DNA of 64,000 bases from Nematopogon swammerdamellus (lineage: Eukaryota; Arthropoda; Insecta; Lepidoptera; Adelidae). Position numbers and translations under genes: made by a program. The notes beneath the pieces are model-generated. The model had not been told where the DNA came from. It worked only from the letters and a program-made list of their open reading frames with translations, and ran no database searches. Location: positions 9,769,247 through 9,833,246 of the forward strand of contig OX336354.1 in the NCBI GenBank assembly GCA_946902875.1. The letters are read 5' to 3'. Within the stretch, counting starts at the first letter, position 1. Every line of letters begins with the position of its first letter. This document shows positions 42,590 to 53,364 of this stretch, piece by piece.

Positions 42590-42848
42590 TTTGAGGTAAA
42601 CTCCGGAACAACCCAACAGATTTTGATGCGGTTTGCACCAATGGAAAGAGTAGTTCTTGAGACTCACTATAGGCTACATACCATCACGCTAAATAGCCTT
42701 AGGGTTGTGCAGTAATCAAAGAAAGTATAGTATGGACGGGAGAGAGAGGAATATAAGAGAAGCGATCGTTTATTTTAATAATTTTCGTTTAAATCGGATT
42801 TACTATTAAACCGAGTCTAACGCGAGCGAAGCCGCAGGCAAAAGCTAG
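42590..42848 (+). mobile_element. Helitron-like element
   Basis: AGATTTTGATGCGGTTTGCA, AGACTCACTATAGGCTACAT, ATAGTATGGACGGGAGAGAG and AAATCGGATTTACTATTAAA, ending ACGCGAGCGAAGCCGCAGGC, AAAAG, CTAG (42845-42848) and T. Matches 513-680 inverted. Confidence 0.6.
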
Positions 42849-42941
42849 TCAATAAGGGATGGTTATGGAGTAAGTTACTTTGTTTTATGAGATAAGTACT
42901 GCGTTTGTAGACTCTATGTATGATGCTTAAACTAAATTGAC

Positions 42942-43263
42942 TACATACATACATACACACCACACGCTGCATCCCGACAATTGGGGTAAGCAGATTAATC
43001 GGTGTTGTGCTCTTGTAAATTACAGCACAATACCGACCACCACGTTAAGCAAAGTAATCTGACAAGATAACTATCAAGCAGCAAGTAAGGCACGAAGACC
43101 CACCTGCTGGATGACTCGGTGGAAGCACCCGCCAAGGTGAGAAGTGGCTATCCTGTCGCCCTTAAGCGCGGAATCTCGTCCTTATAACTTAGTCGCCTTT
43201 TACGACATGCACGGGGAGAGAAGCAGTGGGGCTATTCTTTAAGTACCGGCCCCACAAGGTACC
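42942..43263 (-). mobile_element. repeat C, near full length
   Basis: ACATACATACACACCACACG, GACAATTGGGGTAAGCAGAT, AGCACAATACCGACCACCAC, TAGTCGCCTTTTACGACATG and ACCGGCCCCACAAGGTAC. Confidence 0.85.
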
Positions 43264-43328
43264 GTCACCCAGAATAGGTATTAAAATGTGTATTTATTTG
43301 TTTTCTTTGGAATGAATGAATAAATAAA

Positions 43329-43330
43329 TA

Positions 43331-43368
<38 letters not shown>
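43329..43368. repeat. (TA)n microsatellite
   Basis: About twenty TA units with one interruption. Confidence 0.95.
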
Positions 43369-43370
<2 letters not shown>

Positions 43371-43689
43371 TCCCATAAAGGGGGAACCTCGACATGCTAA
43401 AGTCACCCAAAATTCGATTTGATTTCAGCCAATTTCAATCAGAAATCAGAAATCAATTTCATTGATTTCAACCAATCAGAAAGCGTTAGGTGATGCACTC
43501 GACTAGGCTATTAGTTTAAATTTACGAGTTTTTGGGTGAGTTAGCAGGACTCGAGTTTTTACCGGTAGACCAATAAAAAAATTTTATACGGGTATTAATA
43601 TAGACAGGAAAATATGACGTGATTTCCCACATGCATTTTTTGTTTCATTGCTAATTTTGTCATTTCATCTAATTCAATCTAATTTCACC

Positions 43690-43765
43690 TCATTACATAC
43701 ATATCCCTAACGTCACGCCTGTTTCCCAATGGGGTAGGCAGATGCAACAAATCTCCATATGACAC
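43690..43765 (-). mobile_element. RTE-1 3' end fragment
   Basis: ACATACATATCCCTAACGTC then ACGCCTGTTTCCCAATGGGG and TAGGCAGA, complement of the RTE-1 end. Confidence 0.65.
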
Positions 43766-44329
43766 AGTGCCACATTGCATCCCATTTAATTTAATTTCAT
43801 CTCATTCCAATTTCAGAAAACGATTCATAGATAAGTGTTTTCAAAATGGTTGCCCGTATAAGTATGAATATTTTATTTAGTGTAGCCATTACTTTAGTTA
43901 GACTACTAGGTTACCAATACTTCCTGATACTTGTGACGACAGTTTCTTTTAATAATTTATACATTTATATGAATAAAAACATGAAATTAATTTTTTTATG
44001 AAAAATAATCTAATTACTATTAAAATGTATTCTATAGAGATCTCGTAAATACGAGTAACATAACTTTTACTAATACAATTTGGTAATCCGGTAAAAACAA
44101 CAACATCAAAAAGGAATACGACAAAAACTCAATCGAAATACAAGAAAAAAAAACATCGTATGCTCTTTGACACGCTCATTATTACAATAATTACATATCA
44201 GACAAAGATTCAAGACTCGTCCAGAATGTGACTCATTAGAAATGGTGTGTACCGACAAGGCGAATTAATTACAAATAATTAATTATTTTATTTTATCACC
44301 GAAGGTAACTGGATCAGAACACCTACAAG
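43766..44329. other. no feature recognised
   Basis: AT-rich spacer. Confidence 0.4.
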
Positions 44330-44585
44330 CCAAAATGACGCCGAAAAAACCTGCGCTCCATAACCCCTTGGTTAGGTGTCATGTCTGTGGTTCTCTTTGG
44401 TCATGCCGGCTACACTGAAGTGGACGGAAAAACAAGTACTATTTAAATATTAGCTTCAAACTGCCTTTCAATCAGTGCGGTGGTATCAACCCTACCACCT
44501 AGTAGAGTAAGGGGAAGAGACCTACAGTTTACGTGGAATCCTAATCACGGCCAACCTCAAAGGTCGAACATCCAGGTCACCAAAT
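44330..44585 (-). mobile_element. SINE-A copy, old
   Basis: TTGGTTAGGTGTCATGTCTG, GCCGGCTACACTGAAGTGGA, TTTCAATCAGTGCGGTGGTA, ACCCTACCACCTAGTAGAG and GTGGAATCCTAATCACGG. The tail is degraded. Confidence 0.75.
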
Positions 44586-44599
44586 AAATATGCTTCTTA

Positions 44600-44734
44600 G
44601 GCCCACTTGCACCAACACGAGTTTAAAGTTAAGTAGCGAGTTATGGATTTAAACGCGGTTCCCACAGTCAACGGGTGCTAGCTTAACAAGTTAAACTGGT
44701 TTATATATTAAATTTGTGTTGGTGCAAGTGGGCC
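44600..44734. mobile_element. TTA-flanked MITE
   Basis: Perfect 19-bp terminal inverted repeats GGCCCACTTGCACCAACAC (44600-44618; complement at 44716-44734) with TTA on both sides (44597-44599, 44735-44737), the duplication used by PIF/Harbinger transposons. 135 bp, non-coding. Confidence 0.85.
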
Positions 44735-45500
44735 TTAGTCCAGTTCTCGCCCGGGTGTGCTTAACTTCGCGATCGTAATGCTAAGAAAGACCGCAATACA
44801 AGCACATACTGCTGTCATAAGCAACAGGGCGGCGGCATCTACAGTTGACATAGTTTTGATATTAATGACAAAATTAAAAAAAAAACATACAAATTTCGTC
44901 ATTCCACGGCTCAAAACATTTGAACATTACCTACATGAAAAAATAACCAATCACAAATTGTACTGAAAATGCAGAAACTGTGGCCAAAAAGCGCATATGC
45001 CGCCCTTTGTATTTGAACACCAATAAATATATCTGGTCTAAATAAAATATAAGATAAAATCTATTGACTATGTGAAAATATAAATGTTTGATCGACTTGG
45101 TGAGGGCACTACCCCGTGCCCCCAGATTATGCTGGTCAGCCGTATCTACGCTTTGTTGTAGCCGAGTTCAAGTCATATAGGCAACACCTACTTAAACAGA
45201 AGAAGAAGGTTTACTTTTGCATTTTGCACACACCGCCTTTTTGCTCTTTATAAGTATGTAATATATGCAGAAGCTGCCTTTTTCATCTGAAAATTATAGA
45301 GTGCAGATAACTCCTCCTTTCTTATATAAAATTGTTGGATTGTTTTTTGTCCGACTCTAACGATACCAAAAACGCATTTTAAATTTTTTTTAGATGCCGC
45401 CCTCTTGCATATGACCGCGCAGTAGCATTTCTATCTTATTTTAATTCTTTGACAAATAACACATCAGCACAGTACAATTCACACGAGCAGTCTGACTGTA
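44735..45500. other. no feature recognised
   Basis: Spacer with a 69-codon plus frame without domain. Confidence 0.4.
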
Positions 45501-45508
45501 CATCGACG

Positions 45509-45607
45509 TATAAAAAGTCCGAGAACGGACACGACAACTGTCAATCCGTTCGGGCGGCTGTCAGGTCGACTGATGCGATCTGCTTCCGCTCGGTCGAGCC
45601 GAATCAG
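45509..45607 (+). promoter_or_regulatory. speculative core promoter and first exon
   Basis: TATAAAAA (45509-45516), then an initiator-like TCAAT at 45541 about 32 bases on, a GC-richer stretch, and CAGGTATT at 45605 that could be a splice donor. The spacing fits a TATA promoter with a short non-coding first exon. No coding support. Confidence 0.15.
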
Positions 45608-45840
45608 GTATTACAATTAAATTAAAAACTGACTTTTTAATTTCTATTCATGTACATGAAGTGATAAGTACGGTGCGCAAATAATCATTTACACTTATAG
45701 AATTTTTCGAAGAGGTAATATTGCACTGTAACGCAGATATTGTTTTTTGGAAATACTACGTGCGTAGTGTCATTTATAATTTATTTAGTCAATAAATAAT
45801 TTTAGGTTTATACTTTTTTTTTATTAAATATATTATCTAT

Positions 45841-46085
45841 AAGCTGGTCAAAGAGTTTGGTAAACTGCTCGCGGAGACCTCTGGGGTCATCGCGCGCCAA
45901 GCTACCTTAGGCAGAAGATCAGCCTAGCCATTCAGAGGGGGAACGCTGCCTCCGTCATCGGCACAATGCCAATTTCGCCGACGATGGAGGAATATTTTTA
46001 TTTATAGTTATTTCATTTTATTGTCTACCTATTAGTTTAAATAATTGTATATACAATGTTTAAATAAAGGATTTTTTATCTATTT
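45841..46085 (+). pseudogene. RLE-LINE C-terminal end, copy 2
   Basis: Encodes KLVKEFGKLLAETSGVIARQ, then after a one-base frameshift near 45930 SLAIQRGNAASVIGTMPISP and TMEEYFYL, stop at 46005-46007. AATAAA is at 46063-46068. The RGNAASV.GT block matches the end of the 55-kb copy (RGNAASVLGT). Only the last ~55 codons remain. Confidence 0.75.
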
Positions 46086-46709
46086 AATTATTAAAAACAA
46101 TCTTATTCCCAAGGTGTAAATAAAGAAAAATTTGAATAAGAATGATTAAGTCGCTTATTTAATATTACAAATAATAGTATAATTTATAAATATTCGAATG
46201 CCCGTGGGCGCCGTCGGACTACACCTCTGCGTTAGTCTGGCGCGCGCCATTTGTCGTGCTCCCCATAAAAAAAAAAAAAATTGCTAAATTTATTTAAAAA
46301 ATTTTGAGTCATGTTCCGTACGAAAATCTTGGCCAATAGATTACCATATTTTATGGTACGCAAGTGCCTAAATATGTTTAAATCTATTCAGATACAGTCA
46401 CCTGAATTATATAGGATCCAGTATGTAAGGTTAAAAAATATGGGAGAGTGATTCACAAATTTACAGATGATTGCAGAAGACAAAATATGCTTCACGTATC
46501 ATAATCACATTGTAAATATCAGCCGAATCGATTTGCATAAATCAAGTTATGATTCGCCATTTATCACCAAAAATTATCTATAAAAAGTCGTATCGTTTTT
46601 TTTATATAACAGTGACGTCAGCTTGTTCCTGTCGGAACTTGTGAATATGCTAATGCTATTAATATGACTATTCTAACTATGCTGAATACGGTGACATATC
46701 TATACTTTC
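46086..46709. other. no feature recognised
   Basis: AT-rich. A GC-richer GTGGGCGCCGTCGGACTACA at 46205 is followed by A-rich sequence and may be another decayed SINE. Confidence 0.35.
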
Positions 46710-46880
46710 ATTTGGTGGTGTCGGCTACACTGAACTGGACGGAATACACGAAAAAAATTTCAGACTTAGATCTTTCGACTGACCTTCATTTAATGCGTTG
46801 GTTCTAATACTACCCACCTCGTAAGGTCGTAGATACTACAGAGACTACAGTTTTAGGAAATGACATAATTAAATTGTTTT
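46710..46880 (-). mobile_element. SINE-A core remnant
   Basis: GTCGGCTACACTGAACTGGA, TTTCGACTGACCTTCATTTA and CCCACCTCGTAAGG are left of the core. Confidence 0.65.
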
Positions 46881-46898
46881 TATTGATATCGAGTCGTT

Positions 46899-46950
46899 AG
46901 ACACCTTATGGATAGCTCGGCGCCACATGTCACGCATTCAATAAAAAAAT
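46899..46950 (+). mobile_element. LINE-J1 3' tail, plus strand
   Basis: GTCGTTAGACACCTTATGGA, TAGCTCGGCGCCACATGTCA and CGCATTCAATAAA. Tail-to-tail with the next feature. Confidence 0.75.
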
Positions 46951-47330
46951 TAATTTAATTTTTATTTCGCCGAGCTACCCATAAGGTGTCTAACGACGCC
47001 CATGGACATTCGTTCGTGTGCGGTGGGGTTGCGGAATGCCATGCCGGCCTGACAGGTTAGGCACCCACGGTTAGACACTGCACGGCCCTCTTTATGGACC
47101 CGAGACTTTACTTGGGGGGAAAATACAGTTATATGGAGGAAAGATCTGCAGAACCGATCGGTATATGCGGCCGCGGTAAGTCCAGCATGTATGGATGCAA
47201 TCCCTGCCCAGTTCGCGTTGTGCGGAGGTAGAATGGGGACGGCGGGATTGCGTTAAACAGCTCCTCGGAGCACTCACCACGGAATAAGCTATAGAAAACG
47301 CTTAATGAGCAGACGTCCCTAATTGCACAG
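46951..47330 (-). pseudogene. LINE-J1 C-terminal end
   Basis: Minus strand encodes GECSEELFNAIPPSPFYLRT, TRTGQGLHPYMLDLPRP and PPKSLG-like sequence, then the 3' UTR with CACCTTATGGGTAGCTCGGC and AATAAAAATT. SPFYLRTTR is a signature block of this CR1/Jockey-group LINE (family knowledge). Frameshifts are present. Confidence 0.85.
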
Positions 47331-48500
47331 TAAAAAGCGAAAGAAAGGAATAGGAAGAAGGAGAAAGAATATGGTGCACGCCAACGGATATCAAACTCAA
47401 GACCTATCCTTTACTCCTTGGCCACAACGCTCACTTGTCCATCTACTGCTAGTTTTCTTATCGATACGCCGAACATCAAATGTAAGTTGAATAAATGTAA
47501 ATCTATTGTAAATTGTTTCTTCGAAATCCATCGCACTTGCTTGAATAATTTCGTATAAACCAAGGCATATTGTTTTTCACAGCCAGTGGAATCCATTGTG
47601 GCCCGCTGTGCTTGTACAAATGGTATTAAAACAAAGAGTGAAACGATCTAGCGGTATTTTAATCGTCCAACAGAGTGAGATATCGTTGATACATAAATCT
47701 AAGTGATTCCTATCATTTATCAGAGATGTTGTAACTGTGATCGGGCCTATGTGCCCACCTACTTCTTTTAGTCTCTCTCTGTGGAATAAAAATTGCTTTA
47801 ATGTTGTGCCATGTTATTTTTGATTCTTTATTTAGCGTTCATATGATACTCTACTCTTGAACTTGTCAACGTTTTCCTTTAAAATCGAATCACATACATT
47901 GTCTCATAAGTGTATCCAGTATTAGTATGGATTCTCAGGTCTTACCCAGGTATCTTATCGCAATAGTATGTTATGTTGCATTTAAACATTTACTTATAAT
48001 AACTCTTTTATTTTAGTTTTATCGACTATCATCTTATTCACTAGGATCGAATCAACTAAACCGTGCGTTTTGAATTGGTTTAATTAATTATTCTCAACCA
48101 TTTCTGTGTTAACGTTTCGAATGACGATCTTCTCTAATATAATGTTCCCTTGTCGATATTTTATCTTGAAATTGGGCTTTTCAGGACCCTTCTCGATTGT
48201 TGTATTTTTCTTTAATTTCGTTAAAACTATGTATATTTTTCAATTATAAAAAATAAAACAATTATATTTGTACTCTATATAACGATCCGTTTTCATTGAC
48301 ATTTCTCAAGATGCTCTTAATTTTTTTTTTTTACTTTATAATTTGTCCCCCAAAATGTAACCCTAAAATTTTAATCCTTCATTTACGCTATACGTCCGTG
48401 TTTGGGTCATCAAACTCTATATAAATACTAAATTCGAAGTTGATTTCATCCAGTAGATTCGGAGAAAACAAGCTGTGACAGACCTGATAGACACAAGAAT
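47331..48500. other. no gene recognised
   Basis: A 61-codon minus frame (47411-47596, starts MDSTGCEKQYALVY) is not recognised. Otherwise AT-rich. Confidence 0.35.
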
Positions 48501-48504
48501 GATA

Positions 48505-49015
48505 AGGGTTCCGTTTTGACATTGAAAATGTCTTTTCGTTCGCTCCAGTGTAGGCTCCGATTTCACGAAGAAGTGCGATCCCCTTATATCTCGGAGAGTT
48601 GTGAAGATATGATATTAAAAAAAAGCTCAAAAGACGCGTATTCATGAGAGCTGTAAGGTACAAAAGGAATTATTCCAGAAAGTCAAAAACGAAAAAAGTT
48701 ATGGCCGAAATAGTGAAAAAAAATCATTTTATTTTACGAATTTTTTATTTTGGCGCTCGATATTTTGGAAACGAAGAATGATATAAAAAATTTGAGAAAA
48801 ACTCCTCTGGACAATTTAGTCTGCTACAATTTGAGCCTAAAACAAAGACGATCGGGTTAAGGGTGTGCCCTGTAGCCTAACCTTTTTGAAAAAAGTCAAA
48901 AAGTCAGAACGACATTTTTTTCGAATTCCGTAGATTCATTTCCAATGTGCTCGATAGTCGTGAGGCACGAAATCTGTGAATTCTTTTCCTCTTTTGATGT
49001 ACGGAACCCTAAAAA
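48505..49015. mobile_element. ~510-bp repeat with GGTTCCG ends
   Basis: Left end AAGGGTTCCGTTTTGACATT and right end TGTACGGAACCCTAAAAAG are short inverted ends of GTTCC type. The body starts TTGACATTGAAAATGTCTTT TCG like 17830 (cited in two pieces) and differs from the other GTTCC repeats. No transposase. Confidence 0.5.
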
Positions 49016-49965
49016 GAACTTTGCAGGTGATGATATAATTTTATGAATAGCACGTGCTAGAGAATATAATTATTATAACACATGATAATCTCGTAATAGG
49101 TTGCTATATGAATTCATACCATTATAAACTAGTTGAATAATAAATAAATATATTAACTTTATTACCTTAGTACGCAATGTCTGCTTTACATTTAACATTT
49201 TATCTACGGCAGCACGATGATAGGTTTCTGCTAAAACCTGCTAGCTTAATACAAGTATTTACATATGTGGGTCACACACCGCACGGTGGTGGCGGCGCGG
49301 TACGAAGGTGAGCAGAGTTTGTTGGCATGCCGCTATTAATAACTAAATGCTCACTTTTGTCTCAAAGCAGTAATCTTGGACCACACCCGATTTTTTACAA
49401 GCGTAATTGTGTTGGGACACACTGCATAGCGACGCGGCCGCGATGTCCGATTGGTTATTAACAGTCTATATTTAATAGAACAAAATTATTGGATCTAACA
49501 ACATACTAATTTCATATAATACAGAAACGGGTCTATTTCGCCGAAAAAATACAACTTTACTACGAGACTGGATTGAAAACACTTTAAAAAAAAATTTGTG
49601 TTCATTACGCAAACCGAAAGACAATGAAGATGCTTTGCTACAAGCAGTGCGTGAATGAACAGAGAAAGAACATTATTTATTCAACATTATAAGGGTTTTT
49701 GTAAATCATCTACATCTGCACTTCTGTTACTCAGAAAACTACCAAAGGAACATCAGCATCAGCAAAATACAGAGATACCAAAAGATTGAGAAAAAAAAAG
49801 TGGTCAAGTCTGAAACATATTCACGTACCGAGGGTTTCGTCACCGCTGCTTTGCTCTGATGTAATAATATTTTCTATGAGGGCGCGGTCAGACTTTGGAT
49901 GTGTAGCCGTTGAAGTTGGCCGTGCTTCGAATTTCACTTGAAACCGTAGATCCCTCCTGTTACCT
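49016..49965. other. no gene recognised
   Basis: GC-rich words near 49280 (CGGTGGTGGCGGCGCGG) and 49430 (GCGACGCGGCCGCGATG) with no frame. Confidence 0.35.
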
Positions 49966-50012
49966 TCATCATCATCAGCTTGTATCGGTCCACTGCTAAA
50001 CATAGGCCTCTG
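49966..50012 (-). mobile_element. RTE-2 3' end scrap
   Basis: TCATCATCATCAGCTTGTAT, CGGTCCACTGCTAAACATAG and GCCTCTG. Confidence 0.7.
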
Positions 50013-50640
50013 AAGCGATCTTAATGATTATAGCCATGTTATATATTATTTTAATTGCCTCAACAATACCTATAGAATGACATACATGACGCTACATTTA
50101 TTAAAAACAATTTTTTGTTTCACATTTTAAGGTACCCTGTACTTTGCACTGAACTATCACACGCATTTCTATCTGTCTGTCTGCAAAAATTCTGCGTATT
50201 CTATTCTGACATTAGTTTCATCAAAATCGGTTCAGTATAGATCCGGATATATCTGTGTATGATCGACAGACGGACAGACAGACACTAGAGTAATCTCATA
50301 TGGGTAATTTTTTCGCAATTTTGCGACGGGATCCTAAAAGCAATCTAGAACACTTATATCAAAATGTATTGTGGATAAATTTATGGGACTATTAGCTTAT
50401 CTAGTTGATAAATTGCGTCCATTTCAACACTATTGCTCCTAGAACTGTTTACTAATAGCCTAATTATTATTTGCTATAGTGAAAGGAGAGTCTTCGCATT
50501 AAGTGTATGCATAAGTATGACTATGACCAATGAAATTATTTGCATCATTCAGTGTGTTGTGTTGTGTTGTCGATATGTAACCATAAGGTTACATATCGAC
50601 AACGAAGTACCAATATCTGCTATTCAAAATCAAGCCAATA
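50013..50640. other. spacer
   Basis: 50205-50300 has Helitron-body words (TCATCAAAATCGGTTCAGTA) plus a CAGACGGACAGACAGACA run. At 50570-50602 TGTCGATATGTAACC and GGTTACATATCGACA form a 15-bp inverted repeat. Confidence 0.4.
50570..50602. repeat. 15-bp inverted repeat
   Basis: TGTCGATATGTAACC and GGTTACATATCGACA are perfect complements around a 3-base ATA centre. Confidence 0.8.
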
Positions 50641-50644
50641 AAAG

Positions 50645-50980
50645 TACATACATACATACATACCACACACGCTATATCCCGATAATCAGGGTAAGCAGAG
50701 TAATCGGTGTTGTCCTGCAAGAACTCTTGGAAAATTGCAACACAACATCGACCACCACGTTTAGCAAAGTATTCGGACAAGATAACTATCAAGCAGCAAG
50801 TAAGGCACAAAAACCCACCCGCTGCACGACTCGGTGGAAGGACCGTGCCAAGGTGAGAGGTGGCAAGCCTGTCGCCCTTTAGCACGGCATCTCGTCCTTA
50901 TACCTTAGTCGTGTTTTAAGACATGCACGGGGAGAGACACAGTGGAGCTATTGTTTTTAAGTACCGGCCTCACAGAGTAC
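50645..50980 (-). mobile_element. repeat C, full length
   Basis: ACATACATACATACCACACA, CGATAATCAGGGTAAGCAGA, TTGCAACACAACATCGACCA, TCGTGTTTTAAGACATGCAC and AAGTACCGGCCTCACAGAGT. The 149-codon plus frame here is only open by chance across the repeat. Confidence 0.85.
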
Positions 50981-51574
50981 TAAATAGGTACCTAGGTACT
51001 AATAAAAGTATAATTTAAAAAAATATACAGTTCAGTTTAACCGACACGAACAAAAGTGAAGAACTATCTGAATGCAACTTTATAGAGTTCCTATTATATT
51101 ATATGTTTGTACATTTTCATACCTACTTAGAAAACTAAAAAGTTTTATGCAAAATTATCATTTAGTCTACCCGTTAAGTGTTTTACTAAAATTATTTTAG
51201 TTTAGTAAATTTTTTTTATTGTTTTTTTTTTCACAAAAAGTATGCACAATTGACGAATTATGTCAGGAGTTATTTATTGGGGTCAATAAAAATTCTGAAA
51301 ATGATCTGAACTCTGTCTCCTTTAAAATTGTGTAGATGTTGTTAAGAGATATTGGTGATTCACGGTCTATATGTAACCACAGTATCGAACTGAGACCACC
51401 AACAAAAGAATATTAATTACGAAATTGGTATATCTAACTTGCCCGTGGCTATGAAACTGGTATTTTCAAACAAAATTGTTTTAATAACATTCTGACGACG
51501 CGACGCATCGAGATCGATAAACTACTTAGATTTTATGCAGGCGTTTTCTCCATTGTTATCTATAGATGTGATAG
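50981..51574. other. no feature recognised
   Basis: AT-rich spacer. Confidence 0.4.
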
Positions 51575-51960
51575 TTTGTTTTATGTAATCCGATATGGGT
51601 GGCTGAATCAGAGGGGCCAGAACACATGCTCCGTCCGACTGGCCAATATCACCTCCGGAAAGACTTTTTGGATTGCTGGCTATACTGAACTAGAGGAGAA
51701 CACAGCCGAGGCTGCTATGCGGCCATCATACATCCAGTACGTACGATGGTACCAATCAAGTCGCCTACAATTTTAGCCTACCACCTGGGGAGGGGAGGGA
51801 TCTAGGTACAGTTTTACACCGGATCCGAATGGTGAAGTAGCAGGTAGGTTTGCACGTAAGTTTTATCCGTCAGAAAAAAGTCATGTCATGTGCATGTCGG
51901 CCGAAATCGAACCTCGGACACCGGGATCAATCTTAGGATTACTCACAGTTACAGAAGAAG
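51575..51960 (-). mobile_element. SINE-B with tRNA-like head
   Basis: Plus reading: GTAATCCGATATGGGTGGCT, GGCCAATATCACCTCCGGAA, GGCTATACTGAACTAGAGGA, CGGCCATCATACATCCAGTA and TAGCCTACCACCTGGGGAGG. Then near 51905 AAATCGAACCTCGG is the complement of a good B-box (CCGAGGTTCGATTT). So the element is minus-strand with a tRNA-type promoter. Confidence 0.7.
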
Positions 51961-52189
51961 TATTATGCATTGCCGCAAGATATCTTAATGTTAGCTGAAA
52001 CAGAGGATAATTCTTCCCGCAATTGGGATATATTCAGTGCATTTTAATTGTATTACTTTTTATAGTATTTAAATATATACAACTAACAAATAATAATATT
52101 AAATTAAAAACTATACTAAATCTAAAATAAATCTAAAATGAAACTATCTAAAACTAAATAAATAAATAAAATAAACCTACTTATTCAGT
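51961..52189. other. AT-rich spacer
   Basis: Nothing recognised. Confidence 0.4.
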
Positions 52190-52325
52190 GCATTGTGATT
52201 TGCTCCGGTCGGAACTAGGTGTCATGTCATGTATGTTTCTTTGGTCGTGTCGGTCACACCAAACTGGCCAGGAACACAATAATTCTTGTAGCCGTTCTAT
52301 TGACTTTCATTCCGTGCGGTGGGTT
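52190..52325 (-). mobile_element. SINE-A remnant
   Basis: CGGTCGGAACTAGGTGTCAT, GTCGGTCACACCAAACTGGC and TTTCATTCCGTGCGGTGG. Confidence 0.55.
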
Positions 52326-52820
52326 AGATCTCCGTAAATATTTATTTATTTATTGTAAGCAATATCCATTTAAATTTATAGTTCTTTATATTTTTCGGTT
52401 TAGTTTTAAAGTTTTGACAAAGTATTAATTTATTCAATACAATCTAAAATGTGCATGATTCCTAAGTAAAAATACAAATCATTAAGTTCTTATCAGAGTA
52501 ATTTCAGTGTAGACATTTGTAACTTGTTTGAATGATCATCAAGTAATCATCAAAATTACTCAGACAATGATTTTCAACTTTTAACAAACTTTTATCTAGT
52601 ATACTTACTTTTGATGACTCTTATAATTGAAAAATCTAAAAGACACTCATACAACATTATTATTTTATTATAATATAACATACTTAGACAAAATATTGGC
52701 TAAATTTAAGTATCTATTGCTAACAGTTTTTTTTAAGTTCTCGAACCTTACCATCAGCAGTTAAAATTACATTAGATTCAGTCGAACTCACTGAAAACGT
52801 AGAGATCACAGACTAATAAA
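52326..52820. other. AT-rich spacer
   Basis: Nothing recognised. Confidence 0.4.
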
Positions 52821-52824
52821 AATC

Positions 52825-53135
52825 TGTTAAGTGCGAGTTTTACTCGCGCACCGAGGTTTCCGTATCTATCCAATGCAATGTATAAAAGCCTATGGCGCCA
52901 TCTATTATTCAATAGTGTGACTAATAGATTTTTCGGACGTTTGTTGTACGGAAACCCCCTTAATTTTTTACATTTTCTTATTTTTCTTATTTGTTGTTAT
53001 ATCCGCCACAGTAACACATATTCTGTGAAAATTTCAACAGGCTACCTATTACGGTTCAAGAGATACAGCCCTCGGACAGAAGGACGGACGGACGGTGGAG
53101 GCTTAGTAATAGGCTTCCGTAAACGGAAACCTAAA
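52825..53135 (+). repeat. GTTCC repeat, left member of an inverted pair
   Basis: GTGCGAGTTTTACTCGCGCA, CCGAGGTTTCCGTATCTATC, TGTTGTTATATCCGCCACAG, TTCAAGAGATACAGCCCTCG, GACGGACGGACGG and GGCTTCCGTAAACGGAAACC. Confidence 0.75.
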
Positions 53136-53143
53136 AATTATAT

Positions 53144-53345
53144 TTGGAGCGGAATGAAAGTCTCAAAGTCGGAAAGAGTTGCCTAAAAGCCCTAGTGCGT
53201 AAACTTATATCCGTAACCGGCTATCTAACTCTTATGAAAAATATTATGAGTGCAATAGAAATTAGAATCATGAAAAGGGTGTGCTGGCCTTGGATACGTG
53301 GAGGCCCATTCTCTGCCATTGGAAAACAGTTGTCGATGTACGCAT
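53144..53345 (+). pseudogene. decayed RTE-1 fragment between GTTCC repeats
   Basis: ATGAAAAATATTATGAGTGC, AAAGGGTGTGCTGGCCTTGG and ATACGTGGAGGCCCATTCTC follow the order of RTE-1 3' coding sequence (GAAGAACATTATGAGAGTGG, GTGTGTCAGGATCGTGGCG). Very degraded. Confidence 0.45.
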
Positions 53346-53364
53346 ACAGGTATGTAGATATAAT

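Noticed and set aside
50433..50882. 149-codon plus frame
   Set aside because: Open by chance across spacer and repeat C; the same repeat is not open in other copies.
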